Positions 1-7,007 of a stretch of 10,067 bases of DNA are shown here, piece by piece. Below the pieces are notes generated by a model that did not search any database, had not been told where the DNA came from, and was given only the letters and a program-made list of their open reading frames with translations. Position 1 is the stretch's first letter. Every line of letters starts with the position of its first letter. A program made the translations under genes and the position numbers. Source of the DNA: Acidobacteria bacterium AH-259-G07 (GTDB lineage: Bacteria; Acidobacteriota; UBA6911; RPQK01; JADFOI01); the NCBI GenBank assembly GCA_027717925.1, contig JALLON010000083.1:1-10067 (forward strand), read 5' to 3'.

Positions 1-195
1 GACGGAGGCCGAGATGTGAACCACGGGTTTTTTCTACTATTTAATCCCTTTACAACAAGTGCTAACATAGGACCAACAGCTGGGGGAATCTGGAACGGAG
101 CACATTTGAGGGTTAAGATGTTTTTCCAACAAACATACCTGGAATACTTTACTTCAGTTCTGGTGTCACTACCTGCCTTCCGTCAGACTTCCCAG

Positions 196-226
196 CTTTG
201 TGTAAAGAAACACAAAGAAGGAGGTG
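196..226 (+). promoter_or_regulatory. Hairpin followed by a strong ribosome binding site for the ankyrin gene
   Basis: An 8-bp perfect inverted repeat (CTTTGTGT at 196-203, ACACAAAG at 210-217, 6-nt loop AAAGAA) is followed directly by AAGGAGGTG at 218-226, an almost ideal Shine-Dalgarno sequence four bases before the ATG at 231. The ribosome site decides the start of the ankyrin gene. The hairpin lies outside the ribosome site, so it may hold the site open or protect the 5' end of the mRNA; that role is inferred. I see no convincing -35/-10 pair or gene in the rest of 1-230. Confidence 0.5.
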
Positions 227-230
227 AATT

Positions 231-1700
231 ATGCAGCCCATTCGGATGATCTCCGCGCTTCTCGCCTTGTTCCTAATCTTGCTTGCCGGCTGTGCGGATG
301 TGAATAAGGAGTTGGTTGTAGCTGCGGAACAGGGTGACACCGCAACCGTGGAAGCCCTGCTGGCCAAAGGGGCGGACGTGAATATGCAAACTGCCGCGGG
401 CAGGACCGTCTTGATGGTGGTGGCGGAAAAGGGCCACACCGATGCGGTGCAAGCCTTGCTGGCCAAGGGTGCCGATCTTAATGCGAAGGACAATGATGGG
501 GGCACGGCGTTGATCCATGCAGCAGAAAACGGGCACACCGAAACGGTGCAAGCCTTGCTGGCCAAAGGTGCGGGCGTGAATGACAAAACCAATGATGGGG
601 CGACAGTCTTGATGCATGCAGCAGAAAATGGTCACGCCGACACGGTGCAAGCCCTGCTGGGTGAGGGCGCGGATGTGAACACCAAGACTGACGCAGGTCG
701 GACAGCCCTGATGGGGGCAGCGGTAAAAGGTCGCACCGACGTGGTGCAAGCCCTACTGGCTGGGGGCGCGGATGTGCATGCCCAGACCAATGATGGCGGG
801 ACGGCCTTGATGAGGGCCGCTGGGGAAGGCCACGCACAGACAGTGGAAGCCTTGCTGGCTAATGGTGCGGATGTGGAGGGACAAGATAATGACGGCAAGA
901 CAGCCTTGGTGTGGGCGGCACTGGGTGGTCACACCGATACAGTGCCACCTGTACTTGCCGCAGCTAAGGAGCGTTGGCCTCTGTCTTCGCATTACTGGAT
1001 GGACACGAAAGACAATGACACCCGGACAGCCTTGATGTATGCGGCACTAGGAGGCCATACCGACACGCTGCAAGTCCTAGTGGCGAATAGACGCCTGAAT
1101 CTGAATACGAAGACCGATGATGGTAGGACAGCCTTGATGCTGGCTGCCGCGGGAGGTCACACCGATACGGTACAGACCCTGCTGGCTGAGAGACGCGTGC
1201 AGGTGCGTGCAAAGAGTAATGATGGCTGGACGGCCTTGATGCAGGCCGCAGAAAACGGCCACACCGAAATCGTGCAAGCCCTGCTGGATAAGGGAGCGAA
1301 CGCGAAGGCGAAGGCCAAAGATGGCGGGACAGCCTTGATGCAGGCCGCATCAAACGGCCATACCGAGATCCTGCAAACCCTGCTGGGCAAAGGCGCCGAT
1401 GCCAGTGTGAAGACCGCTGATGGCTGGACACCCGTGATGAGGGCCGCTAGGGAAGGTCACACCAGCACGGTGGAAGCCCTGCTGGAAGCGGGCGCGGATG
1501 TGAATGCGCAGACCAGTGATGGCTGGGCAGCCTTGATGCATGCATCATCGAACGGCCACACCGAGATCGTGCGAGCTCTGCTGGCTAAAGGTGCGGATGT
1601 AAATGCGAAGGCCAGTGATGGCTGGACAGCCTTGATGAGGGCCGTGGGAGAAGGCCACGATCCCGTAACTCAACTACTGAAGGAAGCAGGGGCTGAGTAG
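231..1700 (+). CDS. Ankyrin-repeat lipoprotein
   Basis: A 489-residue protein made almost wholly of ankyrin repeats. Residues 1-20 form a lipoprotein signal peptide with lipobox LAGC, so Cys21 should be lipidated and the protein anchored in the outer or inner membrane facing the periplasm or outside. From residue 22 there is a partial first unit (22-53), then 12 units of about 33 residues (54-460) and a C-terminal cap (461-489). Each unit carries the typical DGxTALMxAAxxGHTxxVxxLLxxGADVN pattern. Unit 7 (219-260) has a nine-residue insertion ending in SSHYWMDTK, and units 8 and 9 (261-328) have RR in place of the usual KGA turn. Ankyrin repeats bind proteins and have no enzyme activity, so the role is probably a binding scaffold; the partner is unknown. 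The start is fixed by the ribosome site at 218-226. The gene converges on the glycoside hydrolase-like gene, 33 bp apart. Confidence 0.93.
   Translation: MQPIRMISALLALFLILLAGCADVNKELVVAAEQGDTATVEALLAKGADVNMQTAAGRTVLMVVAEKGHTDAVQALLAKGADLNAKDNDGGTALIHAAENGHTETVQALLAKGAGVNDKTNDGATVLMHAAENGHADTVQALLGEGADVNTKTDAGRTALMGAAVKGRTDVVQALLAGGADVHAQTNDGGTALMRAAGEGHAQTVEALLANGADVEGQDNDGKTALVWAALGGHTDTVPPVLAAAKERWPLSSHYWMDTKDNDTRTALMYAALGGHTDTLQVLVANRRLNLNTKTDDGRTALMLAAAGGHTDTVQTLLAERRVQVRAKSNDGWTALMQAAENGHTEIVQALLDKGANAKAKAKDGGTALMQAASNGHTEILQTLLGKGADASVKTADGWTPVMRAAREGHTSTVEALLEAGADVNAQTSDGWAALMHASSNGHTEIVRALLAKGADVNAKASDGWTALMRAVGEGHDPVTQLLKEAGAE
390..1700 (+). repeat. Tandem ~99-bp coding repeats (ankyrin units 2-14)
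   Basis: Thirteen consecutive units, mostly 99 bp, lie in frame. They are alike at DNA level and not only in protein: blocks such as GATGGCTGGACAGCCTTGATG and GTGCAAGCCCTGCTGG return with few changes, including at third codon positions. Units 7 (126 bp) and 8 and 9 (102 bp each) break the period. This suggests growth by recent duplication or homogenisation by recombination, with the middle units older or under different selection. Assemblies of such a region may collapse or expand units. Confidence 0.9.
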
Positions 1701-1705
1701 GGAAG

Positions 1706-1752
1706 CAGAGGGGTCAGACCTCCAGCCCCCCACTCAAGGTCTGACCCCTCTG
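1706..1752. repeat. Palindromic element R1, probable bidirectional terminator
   Basis: Arms CAGAGGGGTCAGACCT (1706-1721) and AGGTCTGACCCCTCTG (1737-1752) are perfect 16-bp inverted repeats around a C-rich 15-nt loop. The element begins five bases after the ankyrin stop, and its right half codes for the last residues and stop (1734-1736) of the convergent gene. A hairpin here would lie at the 3' end of both transcripts. There is no T-run after either arm, so it is not a classic intrinsic terminator; 3'-end protection or transcript separation is equally likely. Its core matches R2 and R3 in this window, so it is a dispersed element rather than a gene-specific structure. Confidence 0.75.
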
Positions 1753-3293
1753 AAGTGGACTGCGATATCGTCGGTAAACGAGGGCAGGGGGATATCCACT
1801 GCACCGTTCTTTACGGAAACGGTTCGGGTTTCCACTGCTCCGACAGAAGGTCTAACAACCTCCACCTGATAATCCGCGTCGGCCAGGGCAAGGCCTCGCA
1901 GTTCCAGATTTCGAGACTCATACAAAACATGCTTTTCTCCACTCTCAGAGGAGCAGTAAGCTACCGCTTCCCTTTTCGAGGATAGAACGTACTGGTGGTC
2001 ACCGGGTCCGGACTGGACCTCACCCTGGAACCAAAGATCGGGATAATCAACGAAGCTGTCCCAGAACTCTCTCAGGACGAGTGCATCCTCTTCAAACTCA
2101 CTCCAACCCCTGGGATCGTAATTGTGGGCAGCGCCGGGAGGATTATCGGCCCTGTCTCTGGGCTTGTAGTAGAGATCCATTTGCTGGCATTTCGCCATCA
2201 TGAATTTCCAAAAGTACTTACGAGCGTGGACGCGGTGAGCGGGGACACGGTAGCTCCACTTGATGCTATTGTCGTCCCACGATTCCTGAGGAATGTAGGG
2301 CTTTTTGTATCTCTTTCGCCATTGCTTGGCATTGGTGACATGATGGACCTTGCCATAAATGAGAACGTCAAAATAGGGCCGCGTGAAGATCCAATCCACC
2401 GGGGAACCAGCCCGCGGGATCTCTCCTCGGCGCGCACTGGTCCTGGGAAATCCGGCCAACCCACCTGCATCCATACCCAAAATGATTGGCCTGTTTGAGA
2501 CCAGCTCAGCCCATCGACTCCGTACCTGCTGAGCCATCGCGTCAATCCAGGCTTGTGTTTCCGGCCAGGATCCACGATGTTCGGCGATCTCATGGACCAG
2601 ATCGTAGTAGACATTACCCAGATCGTGGGTCACTTCGATTAACTTGCGAAACCATGCCTCTTGCGCCTTGACCAGCCCACGGTTCCGATCCACCACACAG
2701 TGGTAGAGCTTCAACCGATTCGCCGGGTCACCTCCCAGAGGGTTGGTAAAGGAATTGATGTTGTTCTGCGGGTTGAAAAAATGACCTTGCCAATCCAGCC
2801 CGTTGTCTCTCAACTGCCAGCCATTCCACATGAGCAAATGAATGATGATCCCCTTGGATTCAAGGTACTGGCATTGGCGGCGAAAGCGCTCCCAGTAGGC
2901 CTGGTTGAACTGTGTCAAGTCAAACTGGCGACTTCCCGGCTGGGTTTGCAGGTAGGGAAAGAGCACATTGGACAGAGATCCGCCATTTTCTTGCGTCAAT
3001 TTTTCGATGTGCTTCCAGCTCAGGGGTGGATAAGCCCGAATATGATTGATTCCGTGTTGGGCGGCCCAGTCCGCCCAACGTTGGTAGTCATAGGCATCCG
3101 GCGCCGCGTAGAAGATAAAGTCCGATCCGCCCCCGAAAGACAGCAGGGGTTCTTCGTTGTAAGTGAAATACACTTTATCCGTAGCAACCTTCGCAAGTCG
3201 AAGTCCCGCTGCGTTTGAAGCGGCAAGACTATGAGTTGCGAAAAGAAGTGAAAGGATGGCTAAAACGCCGGGCAGTGAATGTGTCGGTACCAT
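1734..3293 (-). CDS. Secreted glycoside hydrolase-like TIM-barrel protein
   Basis: A 519-residue protein with a Sec signal peptide (about 1-24, cleavage near SLA/ASN). Residues 40-400 resemble the catalytic TIM barrel of GH5-like, clan A hydrolases and the DUF4038 group: FGGGSDF (53-59), HIRAYP (84-89), LLMWNGW (153-159), then VYYDLVHEIAEH (228-239) with likely acid/base Glu235, and IPQESWDD (334-341) with likely nucleophile Glu337. Residues about 425-519 look like a beta-sandwich domain, as found C-terminal in this group. It probably cuts a polysaccharide outside the cytoplasm; the substrate cannot be read from sequence. The start is supported by AAGGAGGG five bases upstream of the ATG. The last residues GVRP and the stop lie in palindrome R1, after what looks like a natural end (AVHFR). 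The residue before Glu235 is His instead of the usual Asn. Confidence 0.82.
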   Translation of the reverse strand: MVPTHSLPGVLAILSLLFATHSLAASNAAGLRLAKVATDKVYFTYNEEPLLSFGGGSDFIFYAAPDAYDYQRWADWAAQHGINHIRAYPPLSWKHIEKLTQENGGSLSNVLFPYLQTQPGSRQFDLTQFNQAYWERFRRQCQYLESKGIIIHLLMWNGWQLRDNGLDWQGHFFNPQNNINSFTNPLGGDPANRLKLYHCVVDRNRGLVKAQEAWFRKLIEVTHDLGNVYYDLVHEIAEHRGSWPETQAWIDAMAQQVRSRWAELVSNRPIILGMDAGGLAGFPRTSARRGEIPRAGSPVDWIFTRPYFDVLIYGKVHHVTNAKQWRKRYKKPYIPQESWDDNSIKWSYRVPAHRVHARKYFWKFMMAKCQQMDLYYKPRDRADNPPGAAHNYDPRGWSEFEEDALVLREFWDSFVDYPDLWFQGEVQSGPGDHQYVLSSKREAVAYCSSESGEKHVLYESRNLELRGLALADADYQVEVVRPSVGAVETRTVSVKNGAVDIPLPSFTDDIAVHFRGVRP

Positions 3294-3306
3294 CGTTCCC
3301 TCCTTT

Positions 3307-3480
3307 TTAGACGGGCAGAGTGTCTGGCTGCTGCGCCTGCGGTGGCTCCTGATTGGCGGAAATCACCTCGAAGAGGGCTTCCTCCGCTGACAGGATCTGT
3401 ATCTGGAGTTCTGCCTTACCCTGCGAGAGCATGGCTCGATGATCCTCTAACCGAATGTGGGCTCGGGTCAAAAAATTCAT
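3307..3480 (-). CDS. Possible small protein, 57 aa, unknown function
   Basis: An open frame of 57 codons ends 13 bases before the ATG of the glycoside hydrolase-like gene, and its stop abuts that gene's ribosome site, as in translationally coupled pairs. The product has no signal peptide or membrane segment. Residues about 10-43 (LEDHRAMLSQGKAELQIQIL and following) could form an amphipathic helix or short coiled coil, and the tail is rich in Pro and Gln. There is no Shine-Dalgarno sequence before its ATG, but a promoter-like sequence at 3490-3518 would start transcription only a few bases upstream, so translation could be leaderless. I do not recognise it. It may instead be part of a long leader of the downstream gene. 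Confidence 0.35.
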   Translation of the reverse strand: MNFLTRAHIRLEDHRAMLSQGKAELQIQILSAEEALFEVISANQEPPQAQQPDTLPV

Positions 3481-3489
3481 AGCTTATAG

Positions 3490-3518
3490 ATAATAGAAGT
3501 AAATGATCCCGTTAACAA
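3490..3518 (-). promoter_or_regulatory. Sigma-70-like promoter for the small ORF and glycoside hydrolase-like gene
   Basis: On the minus strand, TTGTTA (3513-3518; four of six to TTGACA) is followed after exactly 17 bases by TATTAT (3490-3495; five of six to TATAAT). Transcription would start near 3483, just before the small ORF's ATG at 3480 and about 190 bases before the hydrolase ATG. This would separate the hydrolase from the amidohydrolase upstream on the same strand. The rest of 3519-3597 holds a short hairpin-capable sequence (CAGGA-ATTG-TCCTG) but no clear terminator. It is a motif match only, and the -35 box is weak. Confidence 0.4.
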
Positions 3519-3597
3519 AACGCCAGACCGGGACTCTAAAACCAACGCCGTTCAGGAATTGTCCTGGGGCCGGAGGCAGTGCCGTTTTGCCACTTTC

Positions 3598-5331
3598 TCA
3601 TCGTTGGTAAACCAGTTTTCCACCCAGATAGGTCTGATGGACCTGGATGTCCTTGATCCGATCGATTGAGCAAGTGAGAGGGTCATCTGTCAAAACGATG
3701 AAATCTGCCAATTTTCCGGGCTGCAGCGAGCCCACTTCCTTTTCGGCACGAAGAAGATAAGCGTTGTTGATGGTGTAGAAGCGAATGGCTTGCACCCGCG
3801 AGATCGCCTGCTCCGGGTGCAGTGGATCATCGAGCCACCTGGCCCGCCTTGTCATCGCCACCCACATCGCCAGCCATGGGTCGTAGAAGTTGATCGATCG
3901 GCGAGAGCCGATCTTCTGCATGTGATCAGAGCCCCCTCCGGCGATCACGCCGGCAGCAAACAAAGCGCGTAGCGGTTGAAACCAGGTCAGCCGTTCATAA
4001 CCGAACTGGTTATTCAGTGTGCGCGCATCCAGATGCAGCCACGCCGGCTGAATATCAGCAGCAATCCCCAGTTCCGCCATGCGCTGTACTGCTTCCTTAC
4101 TCATGAAGTTGGAGTGACAAATGACGGGCCGTTTAGCACGGATGTCGAATCGATCACGAAGCGAGTCGCAGGCATCGATGAAAGCGTGGACGGCTCCGTC
4201 GCCCACACAATGTGAAGTAAACTGCACGCCGTTTTCCATACAGGCTGCGACAATCTGAACCAATTTGTCTTGGGGAATGAACCGCAGCCCGCGATAATCG
4301 GGATCCGTAATCCCGTACAGTTTGCTTACACCCCAGGGCTTGCGCATGTATGCGCTGCCCGTGAGCATCCCGCCATCCAAAGCTGTCTTAACCGCAGCAA
4401 CGCGCAGCATGCTGTCGCCTTTGAAAAGCGGCGAGCTTGCAATACCTCCGATGACATCTTTGATCTTCTCCACCGGCTGAAGCGTGTCCAAACGGCGTGA
4501 TATGTAGGCGCGGACAGTGAGATCGCCCCTATCATGCAGCCCTTGGTAGAGAGTAGTCACGGACGCCCGTGCGCTGCGCTCTGCCAGTGTGGTAATACCA
4601 ACACGATTGTAATCGGCCAACACTTCTTTCAAGTGCTCGATGTGCTCGCTCTGCGTTGGCTTCTTCTCTGAAGAACGATATTTGAGATAGCGCGTGCAGC
4701 TGCGTAGAATTCCGGTTAACTCTCCAGTGTCGGGATTCTTCTCAGCATATCCCGGACCACCGTCGTCCACCTTCCAGTTCTTATCGATTCCGCTTAGCTT
4801 CAACGCGAGGGTGTTCACGGAAGCGTCTGGGCCAGTCCTAAAGACGACAGGGTTTCGCGGGGCCACTTCGTCCAGTTCCTGGCGTGTGGGGTAACGCTGT
4901 TCCCTTAGCCGGGTGAGAAAGACCTGGCTAACCCAGATCCACTCGCCGTCTTTCACAACCTTTACCCGCGATCTTACATAGTCGAGCACATCCTGGATGG
5001 TTTCCATGGTGGGGATGGGATGGGCAAACTCGATGACGGAAGCCGAGGCAGCGTGGCTGTGAGAGTCCATCAAGCCCGGCATGATGGTTTTCCCTTGTAA
5101 ATTGATCATTTTGGTGGAAGTGCCCCGATATTGCTGCATGTCTTGCTCACTTCCAACTGCCAGAATGCGGCCGTCTTTGATCGCTATGGCGGTGTGGATG
5201 CTGAAGGCCTCATCCACCGTGATGATTTTGCCGCTGGTAAGAATCAGATCGGCCGTCTGACCCCACGAGGGGGACGAGACGCCCCCAAAGCTGATGATTA
5301 AGCTGATTACGAGTGTGCGAAATCTAGACAT
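3598..5331 (-). CDS. Secreted amidohydrolase, YtcJ-like (Amidohydro_3)
   Basis: A 577-residue metal-dependent hydrolase of the amidohydrolase superfamily, close to the YtcJ/N-substituted-formamide-deformylase-type group and of that group's usual length. A signal peptide spans about 1-24 (cleavage near SWG/QTA), so it acts outside the cytoplasm, unlike many relatives. An N-terminal beta-sandwich (26-80) leads into the barrel. Visible metal or catalytic residues are the HxH pair His91 and His93 (MPGLMDSHSH), the VKTALDG segment (314-320), His374 (SHCVGDGAV), His406 (CHSNF) and Asp469 (GGGSDH). The C-terminal LQPGKLADFIVL (536-547) is the usual closing strand of the superfamily. Amide, carbamate or related bonds are typical substrates; the actual one is unknown. 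AGGAGG at 5338-5343 supports the start. It is divergent from the first sulfatase and may head the minus-strand group. Confidence 0.9.
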   Translation of the reverse strand: MSRFRTLVISLIISFGGVSSPSWGQTADLILTSGKIITVDEAFSIHTAIAIKDGRILAVGSEQDMQQYRGTSTKMINLQGKTIMPGLMDSHSHAASASVIEFAHPIPTMETIQDVLDYVRSRVKVVKDGEWIWVSQVFLTRLREQRYPTRQELDEVAPRNPVVFRTGPDASVNTLALKLSGIDKNWKVDDGGPGYAEKNPDTGELTGILRSCTRYLKYRSSEKKPTQSEHIEHLKEVLADYNRVGITTLAERSARASVTTLYQGLHDRGDLTVRAYISRRLDTLQPVEKIKDVIGGIASSPLFKGDSMLRVAAVKTALDGGMLTGSAYMRKPWGVSKLYGITDPDYRGLRFIPQDKLVQIVAACMENGVQFTSHCVGDGAVHAFIDACDSLRDRFDIRAKRPVICHSNFMSKEAVQRMAELGIAADIQPAWLHLDARTLNNQFGYERLTWFQPLRALFAAGVIAGGGSDHMQKIGSRRSINFYDPWLAMWVAMTRRARWLDDPLHPEQAISRVQAIRFYTINNAYLLRAEKEVGSLQPGKLADFIVLTDDPLTCSIDRIKDIQVHQTYLGGKLVYQR

Positions 5332-5448
5332 GTCAAGCCTCCTGAAATTGAGGGATCTCTGTTCTGCGCTTAAACCCTAATAAATGGTGAAGTCGCCGTC
5401 AAGACTCCTTGACAATTGACTTCGTCTCGCAAAGACTGGAGGAGCCTA

Positions 5449-5476
5449 AGGAGTCAGACCTCAAGGTCTGACCCCT
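5449..5476. repeat. Palindromic element R2 upstream of the first sulfatase
   Basis: Arms AGGAGTCAGACCT (5449-5461) and AGGTCTGACCCCT (5464-5476) pair with one mismatch across a 2-nt loop. On the minus strand it reads AGGGGTCAGACCTTGAG, the same core as R1 and R3. It lies in the 161-bp region between divergent genes and ends 16 bases before the sulfatase ATG. Its TGACCC (5469-5474) can alternatively pair with GGGTCA (5485-5490) that touches the start codon region. I see only weak promoter matches in the interval: TTGACA at 5409-5414 on the plus strand without a good -10, and TTGACG at 5397-5402 on the minus strand. Confidence 0.7.
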
Positions 5477-5492
5477 CACCCTTCGGGTCAAA

Positions 5493-6959
5493 ATGAAAGA
5501 TAGCGGTCGACATCTATCCTTGAGTTGTCTCATCTTTCTTGTCCTGGGCGGGTTAACGCTTCTGTTCAGCTGCGCTTCACCCACGGCTCCAGATGGGGGT
5601 CGTCCTAATTTTATCTTTATTCTTATCGACGATCTAGGATGGAAGGATCTTGGTTGCTACGGCAGTACATTTTACGAGACACCCAACATCGACCAGCTGG
5701 CAAATGAAGGAATGCGGTTTACAGACGCCTATACGGCAGCTCCCGTCTGCTCGCCCACCCGGGCCAGCCTCCTGACGGGAAAATACCCGGCCAGTTTAAA
5801 CCTGACGGACTGGATTCGCGGCCGTAAACAATGGCCTTGGGCCAAATTGTTGGTTCCCGAATTTAACCAACAGCTTCCCCTGCAAGAAGTCACCATCGCT
5901 GAAGCGCTCAAAGCCGCGGGTTATGTCACAGCCAGTATCGGGAAGTGGCATCTTGGAAAGGAGCCTTACTATCCGACGGAACAGGGCTTTGCCCTCAATT
6001 TTGGGGGCACACACCGGGGCTCTCCTCCCACCTACTTTTGTCCTTATGAAATTCCCACCATTGAGGAGTGCAGTGAAGGGGAGTATTTAACGGACCGTCT
6101 GACGGAAGAGGCGGAGACATTTATCGAGAAAAATCAGGACAAGCCATTTTTACTCTACCTTTCGCACTTCGCGGTTCATATCCCTCTGGAGGCGAAACAA
6201 GAGCTGATCGCCAAGTATGAAGCCAAGGCCAATGCTGAACAGCCTCAGAATAACGCTGTCTACGCAGCGATGATCGAAAGCATGGATGAAAGCGTGGGAC
6301 GAATGGTGAAGAAACTGCAAGAACTCCAGATTGCCGACCGGACGGTGATTTTCTTCACATCCGACAATGGTGGTCTGGTGTACGAGGGAAAAAGGACAGA
6401 AGCTGTTACCTCGAATGAACCATTGCGAGCTGGAAAAGGACATCTTTACGAGGGAGGTGTTCGTGTGCCCCTAATTGTGCGCTGGCCCGGCATGATCGAG
6501 CCGGGCAGCGTTTCTCACGTGCCGGTTACAAGCACCGACTTTTATCCCACAATCCTGGAGATGGCAGACATGCACGTGGATCCCCAGCAGACGATTGATG
6601 GCGTAAGTTTTCTTTCCCTGCTCAAGCAAACCGGCGAACTGAAACGCGATGCGATTTACTGGCATTACCCTCACTACAGCAACCAGGGGGGCGAGCCTGG
6701 TGGAGTAGTTCGCCAGGGCGACTACAAACTGATTGAATTCTACAGAGACGGCAAGCTGGAGCTTTATAACCTGAGAGAAGACATCGGTGAAAAGAGCAAC
6801 CTGGCTGAGCAGATGCCCGATAAAGCGGCTGAACTCTACCAGATGCTGAAAGAGTGGCGAAGATCCGTCAGCGCTCAAATGCCGGCAGTGAACCCGGAGT
6901 ACGATCCGGCGAAAGCTGACCAGGGGCTCACCGGAGCGCAGAGGGGGGTCACACCTTGA
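5493..6959 (+). CDS. Sulfatase lipoprotein, arylsulfatase A type (S1 family)
   Basis: A 488-residue sulfatase, normal length for the family. Residues 1-26 form a lipoprotein signal with lipobox LFSC, so Cys27 is probably lipidated. The formylglycine motif is CSPTR with Cys86 as the residue to be converted, followed by ASLLTGKYP. Other active-site residues are in place: Asp46-Asp47 (LIDDLG), Lys151 and His153 (GKWHLG), His225 or His229 (LSHFAVH), Asp291-Asn292 (TSDNGG) and Lys315. It should hydrolyse sulfate esters, probably on a carbohydrate; substrate not assignable. A maturation enzyme is needed and is not in the window. The ATG is the only usable start, since palindrome R2 puts an in-frame TGA at 5469-5471, but the ribosome site is poor. 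The C-terminus RGVTP and stop lie inside palindrome R3. Likely first gene of an operon with the next two. Confidence 0.93.
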   Translation: MKDSGRHLSLSCLIFLVLGGLTLLFSCASPTAPDGGRPNFIFILIDDLGWKDLGCYGSTFYETPNIDQLANEGMRFTDAYTAAPVCSPTRASLLTGKYPASLNLTDWIRGRKQWPWAKLLVPEFNQQLPLQEVTIAEALKAAGYVTASIGKWHLGKEPYYPTEQGFALNFGGTHRGSPPTYFCPYEIPTIEECSEGEYLTDRLTEEAETFIEKNQDKPFLLYLSHFAVHIPLEAKQELIAKYEAKANAEQPQNNAVYAAMIESMDESVGRMVKKLQELQIADRTVIFFTSDNGGLVYEGKRTEAVTSNEPLRAGKGHLYEGGVRVPLIVRWPGMIEPGSVSHVPVTSTDFYPTILEMADMHVDPQQTIDGVSFLSLLKQTGELKRDAIYWHYPHYSNQGGEPGGVVRQGDYKLIEFYRDGKLELYNLREDIGEKSNLAEQMPDKAAELYQMLKEWRRSVSAQMPAVNPEYDPAKADQGLTGAQRGVTP

Positions 6960-7007
6960 GTTTTTCGTTTTTGGACCCAAAAACGAAAAACTCAAGGTGT
7001 GACCCCC
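6944..7007. repeat. Long perfect palindrome R3 between the two sulfatases
   Basis: Two perfect 31-base arms (6944-6974 and 6977-7007) flank a 2-nt loop. The outer part of each arm is GGGGGTCACACCTTGAG, a G-to-C variant of the core of R1 and R2; the inner part is AT-rich (TTTTTCGTTTTTGG). It holds the stop codon of the first sulfatase (6957-6959) and ends 16 bases before the ATG of the second. As RNA it would form a very stable hairpin. No T-run follows, so a classic terminator is unlikely; mRNA stabilisation, uneven expression of the two genes or a mobile repeat are possible. Confidence 0.88.

Noticed and set aside
1..249. Open frame on the plus strand from the left edge through 249, overlapping the ankyrin start
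   Set aside because: The translation has no recognisable domain or bacterial start context, and it overlaps the strong ribosome site and first codons of the ankyrin gene. It is probably chance.
149..1541. Many long minus-strand open frames opposite the ankyrin gene
   Set aside because: They arise from the 99-bp repeat, which keeps antisense frames open; the translations are low-complexity repeats of the same antisense motif.
5255..5264. GGGGTCAGAC on the minus strand inside the amidohydrolase signal-peptide region, matching the palindrome core
   Set aside because: There is no inverted partner and it codes for the ordinary WGQTADL segment of the protein, so it is probably a coincidence.
5409..5436. 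TTGACA at 5409-5414 as a promoter for the first sulfatase
   Set aside because: No TATAAT-like sequence is found 16-18 bases downstream.
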